Positions 8,372-18,065 of a stretch of DNA of 64,000 nt are shown here, one piece after another; the first letter of the stretch is position 1; every line of letters starts with the position of its first letter. The position numbers and the translations under genes are program-made. The stretch lies in contig NC_012522.1 in assembly GCF_000010805.1 (NCBI RefSeq), positions 620,001 to 684,000 of the forward strand, written 5' to 3'. Under the pieces are notes generated by a model that saw nothing but the letters and a program-made list of their open reading frames with translations, was not told where the DNA came from and ran no database searches. This DNA comes from Rhodococcus opacus B4 (lineage in GTDB: Bacteria; Actinomycetota; Actinomycetes; Mycobacteriales; Mycobacteriaceae).

Positions 8372-9529
8372 ATGTCCATGGGAGTCGGGCTCAGGATCGG
8401 CAGTGTCGTGTCCACCGCGGTGGTGGCGTCGAACGATCCAGGATCCCCGGATCCGGTCGTCATCGTCCGCGACACCGTCCTGCACATGTGCCCGGACGGC
8501 ACCGCGATTCTCGGCGGATCGGCGCCGCACACGATCGGCGACACCCACACCGTGTCGGGGTTCCTTCCTCGCGTGGGCGACCCGGCCGGTGTCGCGGTGG
8601 GTGACGGATCGCGGTACCGCGCCGAAGACCTGGTCGCGGGCGCGATGCGATGCCTGCTCCGCGAGTGTGAACCTCTCCCCGACCACGGTGGCCGGACCGG
8701 CGGCGCCCCCGACATCATGGCCACCTATCCGACCCGCTGGGACTCGGCCGCGGTCGCAGCGCTCCGCGACGCGCTGGACTACGCCGACATGTCGTACCTG
8801 TCCCTGGTCTCGGACGCCGAAGCCGCCGCGGCCTGGTTCGAATCCGAGATCGCCGAACGCCCCGGGCAGTTGGTCGGCATCTATCACGTCGACGACACCG
8901 GATCGACCGTCGCGCTGATTCGCTCGGGTGTCGAGGCGGGCAAGGCGTTCCGGTTCTCCTCGGGAGGCTCCCCGACGGCCCAGATCGCCACCGCGCTCGG
9001 CGCGTTCGGCTGGCTGCCCGGCAACCTCGATGCCGTGGTCGTCACAGGTGACGGCCTGATCGCGCGGGACTCCGCGGCCGTTCACGGATTCGCGGCCACG
9101 ATCGGCGAGAAGTTCGACGTCCGGTGTGTCGTCGGTCCCGGCCCCGAGCAGACCTCGGCGCTCGGTGCCGCCATCCGCGCCGCCGGGTTCAATCCGACCA
9201 CCCACAAGGTCACCCCGATCGGCCTGCCGCCGTCGTACGACGTCACCGAGGTGATCGACGCCGTCGTCGGCGAGCCCGTGCCGTCGACCTCCCCAACCCC
9301 GACCCGGCCGGCCACACGCACGCAGAACCCCGCCACCGCGGCCGCAGTGGGCGCCTCCCCCGCGCGAGCGTCGGGCGGAACGGCAGTCGCGACGCCGCCG
9401 GAACCGCGCGCCGTCGCGCAGTCCGGGGAAGATTCCGACAGCGCGTCCCGGGCGTCCTGGCTCGTCGCCGCGGCGGTCGGGCTGGCGCTCGTGCTGGTCG
9501 CGATCGTCTTCGTGCTGTTCGTCCTCTGA
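8372..9529 (+). CDS. Hsp70/actin-fold-like membrane-anchored protein (DUF7159-like)
   Basis: Protein of 385 aa in three parts. Residues ~1-295 resemble the Hsp70/actin nucleotide-binding fold as found in a mycobacterial/rhodococcal family, with repeated short beta segments (VGLRIGSVVSTAVVAS; LDAVVVTGDGLIARDSAAVH) and the Hsp70-like GPEQTSALGAAIRAAG. A Pro/Thr/Ala-rich linker follows (~295-350), and one C-terminal transmembrane helix ends the protein (WLVAAAVGLALVLVAIVFVL). There is no peptide-binding domain, so it is not a true chaperone. It is presumably cytoplasmic with a C-terminal anchor. It lies 96 bp upstream of the Wadjet operon on the same strand; a functional link is unknown. Confidence 0.68.
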   Translation: MSMGVGLRIGSVVSTAVVASNDPGSPDPVVIVRDTVLHMCPDGTAILGGSAPHTIGDTHTVSGFLPRVGDPAGVAVGDGSRYRAEDLVAGAMRCLLRECEPLPDHGGRTGGAPDIMATYPTRWDSAAVAALRDALDYADMSYLSLVSDAEAAAAWFESEIAERPGQLVGIYHVDDTGSTVALIRSGVEAGKAFRFSSGGSPTAQIATALGAFGWLPGNLDAVVVTGDGLIARDSAAVHGFAATIGEKFDVRCVVGPGPEQTSALGAAIRAAGFNPTTHKVTPIGLPPSYDVTEVIDAVVGEPVPSTSPTPTRPATRTQNPATAAAVGASPARASGGTAVATPPEPRAVAQSGEDSDSASRASWLVAAAVGLALVLVAIVFVLFVL

Positions 9530-9625
9530 TCGCCCCGCTGCCCCTCGTCGTTGCTGCTGCGGGGTGCGGAGTACGGATCGGCACGGCATTCGCTCGGCCG
9601 CTGCACGACCGCATAACCTGTCACG

Positions 9626-11167
9626 GTGAGTGAATCAGGCAGCGATCCCGGTCGGTCCCCCTCGGGGCTGCGCGCCGCGCGCCCAGCGGTCGCTCCCCCG
9701 CTGCGGGACGACCGGCTGAAACTGTTCTCCTTCGCCACCGCGGAGAAACGAGCGGAGTACCTGTGGGTGCTGCGGGCGTTCGATCACGCCCGCGCCAACT
9801 ACATCGTCCTGCTCCACGCGGGCGACGTCGCCCGCATCCTGGACGGCCTCGCCGGCGACGACCCGGCCGGGCAACTCGGCGCCGGAGACGTCACTCCCCT
9901 GCTCGAGCAACTCCACGTCTGGGAAGTGCTCGAACGCAGTTACGACGGAACGCGCGCCGCGACACTCGCCGAGTACCTGAACCGGCACTTCGTCTATCAG
10001 TTCAGTCAGGCCGGCTACCAGGTGTTCCGGGCCGTCGAGGATGCACTCGCGGCTCGCCTCGACGACGCGTCGCTGTCCCGGCTGGCACTCCCCGACCTCC
10101 TCGCCGACATGAACGACCTGGCCGCGGCGAATCGTGCCGCCGACAACGACCTGGTGTACCGGAAACTCAACCGACTCGATGCGACGCTGTCCGACATGGC
10201 CGGACGCGCCGCCCAGTTCTATCTGACCCTGGGCGACCTCGTCCGCACCACGGAGATCACCCCGGAAACGTTCATGTCCCACAAGGACGCTCTGCTCACG
10301 CACATGCGCGAGTTCAGCTCCGACCTGTCTCGATATGCCCCGAAACTCGCCGCGGCCATCGCGCTCGTGGAGGACTCCGGCGTCGAGGCGATGGTGGCGC
10401 GGGCCGCCGCCAGCGACGAGCGGGTGTTCCTCGATGTCGAAGAGCGCGAAGCTGATTGGCGTTCGCGGTGGGCGGGTGTGACGCACTGGTTCGTCGGGAG
10501 CGAGGCGGGCCCGAGCGAGTCGGAACGCCTGCGCGAGGGCACGATGAGCGCCATCGCCGCCGTCCTGTCGCTGCTGCGCCGCGTCACCGAGACCCGCAAG
10601 GGCGGCGTCAGCAGGGAGAGTCAATTGCGCCATCTCGCGGGCTGGTTCGCCGCGACTCCGAACGAGGACGCGGCGCACGCGCTGTTCCGGGCCGTGTTCG
10701 ACCTCGGCCGTCCGCGCCACCTCTCGATGGTGCATCCGGACGCCGACATCATCCCCGACACCCGGTCGTGGTGGGAGGCTCAGCCCGTCGAGATCTCCCG
10801 CACCCTGGCCGAGACCGGACGTCCCCCGTCCCCCGGTCTGCCCGCGCGGGTGCAGCGCAACGAGGGCAGCGTGCGCCGCCTGCGTGAGGAACAGCTGACT
10901 GCACAACGACTTCGCGCGGCCGCCGCACAGTCGCTCGCCCGGGGCGGAGTCTACGAACGGGAACTCGACGAGGCCGAAACCGACGTGCTGCTGAGCCTGC
11001 TCAACGCCGCACTGACGGCGCGGGTACCGGTCAGCGGCCGCGTCAAGAGCAGCACCGGATCGGAGAACGGCGTGAAGCTCACCCTCAGCCCACACGGCGA
11101 ATCGACGGTGGTGCGCACCGCCCGGGGACGTCTGCACCTCGACGGACTGCAGGTGAGCGTTCGGTGA
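9626..11167 (+). CDS. jetA: JetA-like Wadjet subunit (DUF2397 / TIGR02677)
   Basis: Protein of 513 aa recognised as the DUF2397/TIGR02677 family, the kleisin-like subunit of one class of Wadjet plasmid-defence complexes. Family-like segments are FSFATAEKRAEYLWVLRAFD near the N-terminus, EVLERSYDGTRAATLAEYLN, and ALFRAVFDLGRPRHLSMVHP. In characterised Wadjets JetA, JetB and JetC form an MksBEF-like SMC motor that extrudes plasmid DNA, and JetD cuts it. The GTG at 9626 lies close before the conserved part. Its stop overlaps the jetB start by four bases (GTGA), as expected for stoichiometric subunits. Assigned by recognition of family sequence and gene order. Confidence 0.85.
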   Translation: MSESGSDPGRSPSGLRAARPAVAPPLRDDRLKLFSFATAEKRAEYLWVLRAFDHARANYIVLLHAGDVARILDGLAGDDPAGQLGAGDVTPLLEQLHVWEVLERSYDGTRAATLAEYLNRHFVYQFSQAGYQVFRAVEDALAARLDDASLSRLALPDLLADMNDLAAANRAADNDLVYRKLNRLDATLSDMAGRAAQFYLTLGDLVRTTEITPETFMSHKDALLTHMREFSSDLSRYAPKLAAAIALVEDSGVEAMVARAAASDERVFLDVEEREADWRSRWAGVTHWFVGSEAGPSESERLREGTMSAIAAVLSLLRRVTETRKGGVSRESQLRHLAGWFAATPNEDAAHALFRAVFDLGRPRHLSMVHPDADIIPDTRSWWEAQPVEISRTLAETGRPPSPGLPARVQRNEGSVRRLREEQLTAQRLRAAAAQSLARGGVYERELDEAETDVLLSLLNAALTARVPVSGRVKSSTGSENGVKLTLSPHGESTVVRTARGRLHLDGLQVSVR

Positions 11168-12552
11168 AGGCACGGGAGATCTCACCGCTCGCCCTCGATT
11201 CGTATCAGCGCGCCGCCCGCGTCATCCTGTCGAATCATCTCGTGACACAAACCTATCCAGATCGGATCGCGCTTCCCCTGCTCCGCCGGTGGGCCACCGA
11301 ACTGCGCGAAGATCTGATGACGCTCTTCGGGTACCGGCTCGAGGTCACCGAGACGACCGCCCGACTGTTCACGGTGAGCGACCGACTCGACGCCGGGACA
11401 CCGGCCAAGACGGCCACCGACCGCACGTTCGACCGGTACCGTTACGCCTACCTCGCGCTGGCGCTGGCGGCCCTCGGTCGCGCCGGGAACCAGATCACCC
11501 TGTCCGAACTCGCCGATCACGTCGCCGCCGACGCCGCGCAGGTCGAAGGGGTGGACCTGTCCACGGAGCGCGCGTCCGACCGGGACGCGTTCGTCGACGC
11601 CGTCGGCTGGCTCGCCGCGCGCGGCGCGATCGCACTCGCCGACGGTGACGCGGGCGGCTGGGCCGCCAATCCCGATGCGGGCGAAGCGCTCTACGACATC
11701 GACCGGTCCGTCGTCATCGCCCTGTTCCGGCCGCCACGCGCACTGCAGCATCTCCGCTCCATCCGCGGTCTGCTCGCCGGCGCGGACTCGGTGACCGACG
11801 AGGACACCGCGGAGACCTCCCGGACGGTCGACGTGAAGGAGACGACGCGGCGGGTCCGGCGCGCGCTCGTCGAACGGCCCGTCGTCTACGCCGCCGACCT
11901 GGACGATCACGAACTGGTGCAACTCGCGCTTCCCCGCACCGCGGCAGATGTCGAGTTGCTCACCGGACTGGTCGCCGAGCGTCGCGAGGAGGGCGTCGCG
12001 ATGATCGACTCGTCCGGGCGGCTCTCCGACGTCCGGTTCCCCGGGACGGGGACGGTCGCGCAGGTCGCGCTCCTGCTCGCCGGGGAGATCGCCGATCGGG
12101 TCCTGGATCCCGACGCCGCGGAGACGGCCCGGATGCCGCTGCCGCGGGGCCGGTCCGAAGACCTGGTCGAACAGGTGGACGGCGCGATTCCGCAGTCCGG
12201 GATCTTCGACAGCCTGGCAGGCCACGACGGAGTCGAACCCGCGGAACCCGCCCCCGCCGACCGGCTCTTCCCGGTCGTCGAGGACCAGTGGATCACCGAC
12301 ACCGTCCGGACCCTGACCGAGAGATTCGGGCGCACGTTCGCCGCCGGGTGGCAGGCCGACCCCGACGGCCTGGGACGCGCCGCGCTGGCGCTGCTCGAGC
12401 GGCTGCGTCTCACCGCGTCGGTGCCGGGCGGCGTGCTCGCGCTCCCGGCGCTCGCCCGCTACCGGGGTGTGGTGGTCACGATCCGCGACCGCACACCGGA
12501 GATCGACCTGTTCCAGAGCTCAGCGAACGACAGCGAGGACATCACAGCATGA
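11164..12552 (+). CDS. jetB: JetB-like Wadjet subunit (DUF2398 / TIGR02678)
   Basis: Protein of 462 aa, DUF2398/TIGR02678 family, the KITE-like winged-helix partner in the complex. Recognisable blocks are YQRAARVILSNHLVTQTYPD at the N-terminus, LRRWATELREDLMTLFGYRL, and a C-terminal region ending ALPALARYRGVVVTIRDRTP. The GTG start at 11164 overlaps the jetA stop, and the TGA overlaps the jetC ATG, so the three genes are translated as a unit. No membrane segments or signal peptide are seen, so it is cytoplasmic. Confidence 0.85.
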   Translation: MKAREISPLALDSYQRAARVILSNHLVTQTYPDRIALPLLRRWATELREDLMTLFGYRLEVTETTARLFTVSDRLDAGTPAKTATDRTFDRYRYAYLALALAALGRAGNQITLSELADHVAADAAQVEGVDLSTERASDRDAFVDAVGWLAARGAIALADGDAGGWAANPDAGEALYDIDRSVVIALFRPPRALQHLRSIRGLLAGADSVTDEDTAETSRTVDVKETTRRVRRALVERPVVYAADLDDHELVQLALPRTAADVELLTGLVAERREEGVAMIDSSGRLSDVRFPGTGTVAQVALLLAGEIADRVLDPDAAETARMPLPRGRSEDLVEQVDGAIPQSGIFDSLAGHDGVEPAEPAPADRLFPVVEDQWITDTVRTLTERFGRTFAAGWQADPDGLGRAALALLERLRLTASVPGGVLALPALARYRGVVVTIRDRTPEIDLFQSSANDSEDITA

Positions 12553-15500
12553 CGAGTGCGCGTTTCCGGCCCACCCGCGCCGGGATCATCAACCTCTGGG
12601 ACTACCGGGATCAGGAGTTCTCCTTCGCCGACGGCCGCCTCGTTCTCCGTGGCCCCAACGGTTCCGGCAAGACCAAGGCGCTCGAAGTGCTGTTCCCGTT
12701 CGTCTTCGACGGCAGGATCGAACCGCGGCGCCTCAACCCGTTCGCGGGCGAGGAACGAACCATGAAGTCGAACCTCCTGTATCGCGGGCAGGAGAGCGCG
12801 TACTCGTACGTCTGGATGGAGTTCTGCCGCGGCGCGAAGGACGACCCCGAAGCCGTCACCGTGGGAATCGGCATGCGCGCCTCCCGCACCAACGACAAGG
12901 TCACGCGCTGGTACTTCGTGGCCGACGGCAGGGTCGGCGTCGACTTCTCCCTGCTCGGCACGGACGACCGGCCGCTCACGAAGAAGCAACTCGGCGAACA
13001 GATCGGCACCGACTCCATCACCGACCGTCCGCTCGACTACCGCGCCGCCATCGACGCCCGCATGTTCGGGCTCGGTGTCCAGCGCTACGACCAGCTGATC
13101 AACCTCATCCTCACGCTGCGCCGCCCGCAGCTCGCGAAGAACCTCGATCCCAAGGGACTGTCGCAGGCACTCACCGACGGTCTGCGTCCCCTCGACGAAC
13201 AACTGGTCCTCGAGGCGGCGCGCTCGTTCAGCGACATGGAGGAGGTCGGCCGGGCACTCGAAGGGCTGGCGGCGGCGGACCAGGCGGCGCAGAGCTTCGT
13301 CGGCGTGTACGCGAAATACCTTCGCCAGCAGGCGCGTACGGACGTCGACCAACTTGCGACCCGGCTCGACGCGGTGCGGTCCGGCATCACCGCCCTCCAC
13401 GGGGCGGCAGCCGACCGGGCACGCAGTCAGGAGAGCCGGGAGGCCGCCGAAGAACGCTTCACCGTCGCCGAACGCGCACTCGACCAGGCCAACGCCACCC
13501 TCGACGCACTGAAGCGGTCGACCGCCTACGAGGGGCGGACGCAGCTCGACGACCTGGCGCAGGCCGTGTCGACGCTCGAGAAGTCGACGGCGCTGCAGGC
13601 AGAGAAGGCACGCAAGGCCAAGGCGACCCTCGAACAGCGGTCCGAGGAGCACGAGAAGGCCGGTGACGCCGTCACCCGCGCCGTCGAGGCGCTCGCCCAC
13701 GCCGAGGACGAACTTCACGTCGCCGCCGAGGACGCCGGAATCACCTGGACCGCACTCCCCGACACCGCGCGCGCCGACCAGTTGACCGCGGCGCTGCGCG
13801 GGCACGCCGAGGAACGCGACGGCGACCTTCGCGCGGTCCGGGCCGCGCTCGCCACCGTCGAGAGGGCCGCCACCGAGCGGACCCGCGCCGACGACGCGGC
13901 GCGTCGCGGTCAGGAGCAACTCGACACCGCGAAGGTGGCCGTCCTCGAGGCCGAGACCGCGGTCGAATCGGCCCGCAGCCGGTGCGCCACCGAACTCCGC
14001 TCCTGGTGGACGGAACAGTCGTCCCTCTACGCCGAGATCGAGGCGCCCGCTGCGCTGTTCGACGCACTGGACACCGCCCTCCGCGGGATCGGCGACGAGG
14101 ACGCCGCCACTCTGTCGGAGACGCTGACGGAGCAGACCAGGGACGCCGTCGACGCACTCCGGATGCGTCGTCAGCAGTACGACCGGGACGCCGCCGCCGC
14201 GGCCGAGGCGATCGCCGAATACGAATCTGTGCGCGCGGCAATCGAATCCGAGCACGACGACGCCCCACCCCTCCCGGCCGGCAGGCACGACACGCGGTCC
14301 GGGCTGACCGGTGCGCCGCTGTGGCGTCTGGTCCGGTTCGCCGACGGTGTCGACGCCGCGGTCGCGGCGGGAATCGAAGCCGCACTGGAGGCCGCGAACC
14401 TCCTCGACGGCTGGGTTCCCGTCGACGACGCGCTTCCCGACGTCGAATCCGAACAGTTCCTCGTGGCCCTCCCGGCCGGGGACCGGCCCACCGGCAGGAC
14501 CCTCGCCGACGTTCTCGAAGTCGAACAGGACACGGGTGTTCCCGACGACCGCGTGCGCGGCATCCTCGAATCCATCGCCCTCGAATCCCTCGACCCCGCC
14601 GAGGGACCGGTGGGCGTTGCCCAGGACGGCGGGTACCGCCAGGGGATCCAGCGGGGACGACACACGAAATCGGATGCGGAGTACATCGGAACCACCGCGC
14701 GGGCCCGCAGGCGCGCCGCCCGACTCGTCGAACTCGACAGAACGCTCGCGGAAACCCGGGCGACGCTCGACGACACCCGGGCGTCCGCGGAGGCGGTGGC
14801 AGAGCTGCTGACGCGGACCACCGCGGCGGCGCGGGCCCTCCCCCGCACCGGATCGATCCTCACCGCGCTGAAGAAGGTCACCGAATCGGCAGGCGCGCTC
14901 CGCAGCCGTACCGACACCGCGACAGCTGTCGGTCGCGAACTCGACCAGGCCATCGCCGACCTGTCCGCGAAGGAAAAGCAACTCCGAGCCACCGCATCCA
15001 CGCACCGGACACCCCACGTCGCCCGCGAGATCGACTCGCTCGCCGCGGCCGTGCGGCATTTCGAGAAGCAGGGCGAGATGGTGCAGCGGTGCAGGCGCGA
15101 ACACGGCAAGGAAGTGGAGCACACACGACAGTCCGAGGACCGGCTGCACGAGGCGCGCGGCAACGCGGAGGAATACGCGGAGGAGGCCGCCGTCGCCGAA
15201 GAGGTCCTCGCGCAACAGATCCAGCGCCTCGGGACACTCCGCGACACGCTGGGCGCGGGGGCCGAGGAACTGGACCGGCAACTCGAGGAGGCGCACGCGC
15301 GGATCGAGGCGTGCAAGAAGGAGCAGCGCGACGCCCGAAAGGCAGACAAGGATGCGGGCGAGGCCATCGGCAAAGCCGAGGGCGCCTACAACACCGCCGT
15401 CCAGACGCTACGGCTGGCCCTCACCGAAACCCACGCCGACGCCGCCCACCTCGCGCCGTACGCCCGGCGCGACCTGCTCGAACTCCTCGGCGTCGACGGA

Positions 15501-16706
15501 GGCCACACCTGGCCCGCCAGCGCGGCGGCGTGGATGAGTGCCGAGCAGCTGGTGTACCGCATACAGAACGCCGGTCAGGACATCCCGATCCTGCCGCCCG
15601 AAGTGGACGCGCTGTTCCGCGCACTGGACAGCGCCACCGACTCGGTGCGGGTCAGCGACTCGGCACGCAAGTCGACGCGGACCGCGCTCACCACCGCGCT
15701 GCAGGATTTCGACGCACAACTCGCCGCCGCCGGCCAGGACTACCGGCTGCAGTGGGACGCACCCGACGGCCTGACGGTGGTGCAGGTGCAGGACGACGAG
15801 GGTTACTCGTCGATCGGCGAGTTCGCCGCCCGCATCGCGTCCGCGCGCTCCGACCAGGAACTGCTGCTCACCGAATCCGAACGTCGCATCCTCGAGGACG
15901 CGCTGCTCACGGGTCTCGCTCAGCAGATTCACGAACGGACCGTCGACGCCCGCGAACTCATCGCCCGGATGGGCACCGAGATGCGGGAGCGGCGGATGTC
16001 GTCGGGCAACACCATCGGCGTCCACTGGGTCCTCGCCGACAACCTCGACGACAGCGCGAAGGCCATCTCCAAACTGCTCGAGCGCGACACCTCGGCGCTG
16101 GGCCCGGACGAGCTCGCCACCATGCGCGCCCACTTCGCCCACCAGATCAGGACTGCCCGCGCCGCCCACCCGGAGCGGTCGTACCCGGAGATCCTGGCGT
16201 CCGCCCTCGACTACCGGCGGTGGCGGGTGTTCTCGTTCACCCTGATCAGCGGCAACGGCACCGAGGACAGGCTGACGGTCGCCCGGCACAGCGCACTCTC
16301 CGGCGGCGAGCAGTCCGTCTCGCTGCATCTGCCGCTGTTCGCCGCGGCGCACGTGATGCTCGACTCGGCCGACCCGCACGCCCCGCGGCTGCTGGCGCTG
16401 GACGAGGCGTTCGCCGGCGTCGACGACAACGGCCGGGCGGAACTGCTCGGCCTCAGCGTGCAATTCGACCTCGACCTGTTCATGACCGGGTTCGACCTGT
16501 GGATCACCTACGGCGGCGTGCCGGGCTGCGCACACTACGATCTGGCGCACTCGACGGCGGAGCAGAGCGTCAGCGCCACCCTCCTCGTGTGGTCCGACGG
16601 TGAACTACTCGCCGAACACGACGGCACCGACCTGGCGCAGGCGCTCGGTTCGCCCCTCCGCCGGCGCGTCCCGACTCCCGCGGAGGGTGCCCTCGAGTTC
16701 GCCTGA
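12549..16706 (+). CDS. jetC: JetC-like SMC ATPase (TIGR02680, SbcC/MukB-like)
   Basis: SMC-like ATPase of 1385 aa, the motor of the Wadjet complex. Walker A is GPNGSGKT at residues 35-42. Long heptad-rich coiled coils rich in Ala, Glu, Arg and Asp run about 270-580 and 720-950 around a hinge-like middle. The ABC signature SGGEQSVSLHLPLF lies near residue 1251, and Walker B LLALDEAFAGVDDN near 1280-1290. The reading frame extends upstream of 12549, but that part is the antisense-free alternative frame of jetB; the ATG overlapping the jetB stop is the true start. All ATPase motifs are intact. No jetD (DUF2399/DUF3323 Toprim-like nuclease) follows: the gene ends one base before a 46-bp palindrome and a convergent mshC. 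Confidence 0.9.
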   Translation: MTSARFRPTRAGIINLWDYRDQEFSFADGRLVLRGPNGSGKTKALEVLFPFVFDGRIEPRRLNPFAGEERTMKSNLLYRGQESAYSYVWMEFCRGAKDDPEAVTVGIGMRASRTNDKVTRWYFVADGRVGVDFSLLGTDDRPLTKKQLGEQIGTDSITDRPLDYRAAIDARMFGLGVQRYDQLINLILTLRRPQLAKNLDPKGLSQALTDGLRPLDEQLVLEAARSFSDMEEVGRALEGLAAADQAAQSFVGVYAKYLRQQARTDVDQLATRLDAVRSGITALHGAAADRARSQESREAAEERFTVAERALDQANATLDALKRSTAYEGRTQLDDLAQAVSTLEKSTALQAEKARKAKATLEQRSEEHEKAGDAVTRAVEALAHAEDELHVAAEDAGITWTALPDTARADQLTAALRGHAEERDGDLRAVRAALATVERAATERTRADDAARRGQEQLDTAKVAVLEAETAVESARSRCATELRSWWTEQSSLYAEIEAPAALFDALDTALRGIGDEDAATLSETLTEQTRDAVDALRMRRQQYDRDAAAAAEAIAEYESVRAAIESEHDDAPPLPAGRHDTRSGLTGAPLWRLVRFADGVDAAVAAGIEAALEAANLLDGWVPVDDALPDVESEQFLVALPAGDRPTGRTLADVLEVEQDTGVPDDRVRGILESIALESLDPAEGPVGVAQDGGYRQGIQRGRHTKSDAEYIGTTARARRRAARLVELDRTLAETRATLDDTRASAEAVAELLTRTTAAARALPRTGSILTALKKVTESAGALRSRTDTATAVGRELDQAIADLSAKEKQLRATASTHRTPHVAREIDSLAAAVRHFEKQGEMVQRCRREHGKEVEHTRQSEDRLHEARGNAEEYAEEAAVAEEVLAQQIQRLGTLRDTLGAGAEELDRQLEEAHARIEACKKEQRDARKADKDAGEAIGKAEGAYNTAVQTLRLALTETHADAAHLAPYARRDLLELLGVDGGHTWPASAAAWMSAEQLVYRIQNAGQDIPILPPEVDALFRALDSATDSVRVSDSARKSTRTALTTALQDFDAQLAAAGQDYRLQWDAPDGLTVVQVQDDEGYSSIGEFAARIASARSDQELLLTESERRILEDALLTGLAQQIHERTVDARELIARMGTEMRERRMSSGNTIGVHWVLADNLDDSAKAISKLLERDTSALGPDELATMRAHFAHQIRTARAAHPERSYPEILASALDYRRWRVFSFTLISGNGTEDRLTVARHSALSGGEQSVSLHLPLFAAAHVMLDSADPHAPRLLALDEAFAGVDDNGRAELLGLSVQFDLDLFMTGFDLWITYGGVPGCAHYDLAHSTAEQSVSATLLVWSDGELLAEHDGTDLAQALGSPLRRRVPTPAEGALEFA

Positions 16707-16752
16707 CCCGTGAGTACTTGTTAACCGCGGGCGGTTAACAAGTACTCACGGG
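16707..16752. terminator. Perfect 46-bp palindrome (bidirectional terminator candidate) between jetC and mshC
   Basis: Perfect inverted repeat with two 22-nt arms and a GG centre. The left arm starts CCCGTGAGTACTTG and continues TTAACCGC. It starts at the base right after the jetC stop and ends inside the last codons of convergent mshC (stop complement at 16746-16748). The long stem between convergent genes suggests bidirectional transcription termination, although no U-run follows. It has the same length and the same CGTGAGT base motif as the palindrome at 38543-38588. Confidence 0.75.
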
Positions 16753-17993
16753 CGGCGGAGCCGCACGCCGAGAAGGGCATCCACGGCCGCGGCGAATTCG
16801 GTCGGCGCGTTCGTGTCGGAACCGCCGTTGTCGAGGGCGCGGCGGGCCCAGCCGTCGAGGGCGTCGAGCGCCTTCGGGGTGTCGAGATCGTCCGCGAGAT
16901 GCTGCCGCAGCCGGGCGATCGTGTCGGTCGCCGACTGCGCCGACTCGAGTGCGGCGGCGTCCTTCCACAACTGCAGCCGGGTGTGGGCGTCGGCGAGAAC
17001 CTGCTCGGTCCACGGACGGTCCTGCCGGTAGTGACCGGACAGCAGTCCGAGGCGGATGGCGGCGGGGTCGACGCCCTCGCCGCGCAGTTTCGACACGAAC
17101 ACGAGGTTGCCGCGGCTCTTCGACATCTTCTCGCCGTCGAGACCGATCATGCCGGTGTGCACGTAGTGGCGGGCGAAACGGCGGTCCCCGGTGGCCGACT
17201 CGGCGTGCGCCGCGGAGTACTCGTGGTGCGGGAAGATCAGGTCGCTGCCGCCGCCCTGGACGTCGAAACCCGAGCCGATGCGGTTGAGGGCGATGGCCGA
17301 GCACTCGATGTGCCAGCCGGGACGCCCGGGACCGAACGGCGACGGCCAGGACGGCTCACCCGGCCGAGCCGCGCGCCACACCAGCGCGTCGAGGGGATTC
17401 TGCTTGCCGGGGCGGTCGGGGTCGCCGCCGCGTTCGGCGAAGAACGTGTCCATCGTCGCGCGGTCGTAGCCGGATTCGTACCCGAACTGTTCCGTCGCGT
17501 CGGCGCGGAAGTACACGTCGGGGAATTCGGGGTCGTCGACGACGTAGGCGGCGCCGGACGCGACGAACTTCTCGACCATCTCGATCACTTCGCCGATCGA
17601 TTCCACCGCACCGATGTAGTCGCGTGGGGGAAGGACCCGGAGGGCTTCCATGTCCTCACGGAACAGCGCCGTCTCCCGCATTCCGAGGACGACCCAGTCC
17701 TCGCCGTCACGATTGGCGCGCTCGAACAGCGGGTCGTCCACGTCGGTGACGTTCTGGACGTAGTGCACGTCGTGCCCGGCGTCACGCCAGATCCGGTTCA
17801 CCAGATCGAACGTCAGGTAGGTGGCCGCGTGACCGAGGTGGGTCGCGTCGTACGGGGTGATACCGCACACGTACATCGTGGCCGTGCGCCCGGGGGTGAC
17901 CGGGCGAACCTGACGGTCGGCGGTGTCGAACAACCGCAGCGGAGGCCCCTGGCCTGGAACGGACGGGACAGCGGTTTCGGACCAAGACTGCAT
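16746..17993 (-). CDS. mshC: Cysteine:glucosaminyl-inositol ligase MshC (mycothiol synthesis)
   Basis: MshC of 415 aa, the normal length. It makes the ATP-dependent amide bond between cysteine and GlcN-Ins, the third enzymatic step of mycothiol biosynthesis. It is a class I cysteinyl-tRNA-synthetase paralogue: [20 protein letters not shown] gives the zinc-binding Cys and the HIGH-like element, WHIECSA the further zinc site, and [10 protein letters not shown] the KMSKS loop. It is shorter than CysRS because the anticodon-binding end is missing. Same-strand neighbours (SCO1664-like, DUF3090, phosphatase, uppP) reproduce the mycobacterial order around Rv2130c. The stop lies inside the 46-bp palindrome. 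Confidence 0.96.
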
Positions 17994-18065
17994 GACAGCG
18001 AGCCTAGTGGACCCGCGTTTCCGCCTCGGAGGGAGCCGCCGCCCCCCGGGCTCCGAACGGGTCGC

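Noticed and set aside
7175..9589. 804-codon open frame on the minus strand
   Set aside because: Runs antisense to the methyltransferase and the Hsp70-like gene; composition is Arg/Gly/Asp repeats typical of an antisense GC-rich frame.
12459..15296. 945-codon open frame on the minus strand opposite jetC
   Set aside because: It mirrors jetC codon periodicity in a very GC-rich region, is Gly/Val/Arg/Asp-rich without domain character, and jetC has clear family motifs.
16707..16752. Palindrome as a recombinase attachment site marking a Wadjet island
   Set aside because: No integrase, no tRNA and no matching direct repeat near 9.5 kb; the other copy-like palindrome lies after glcB with no island.
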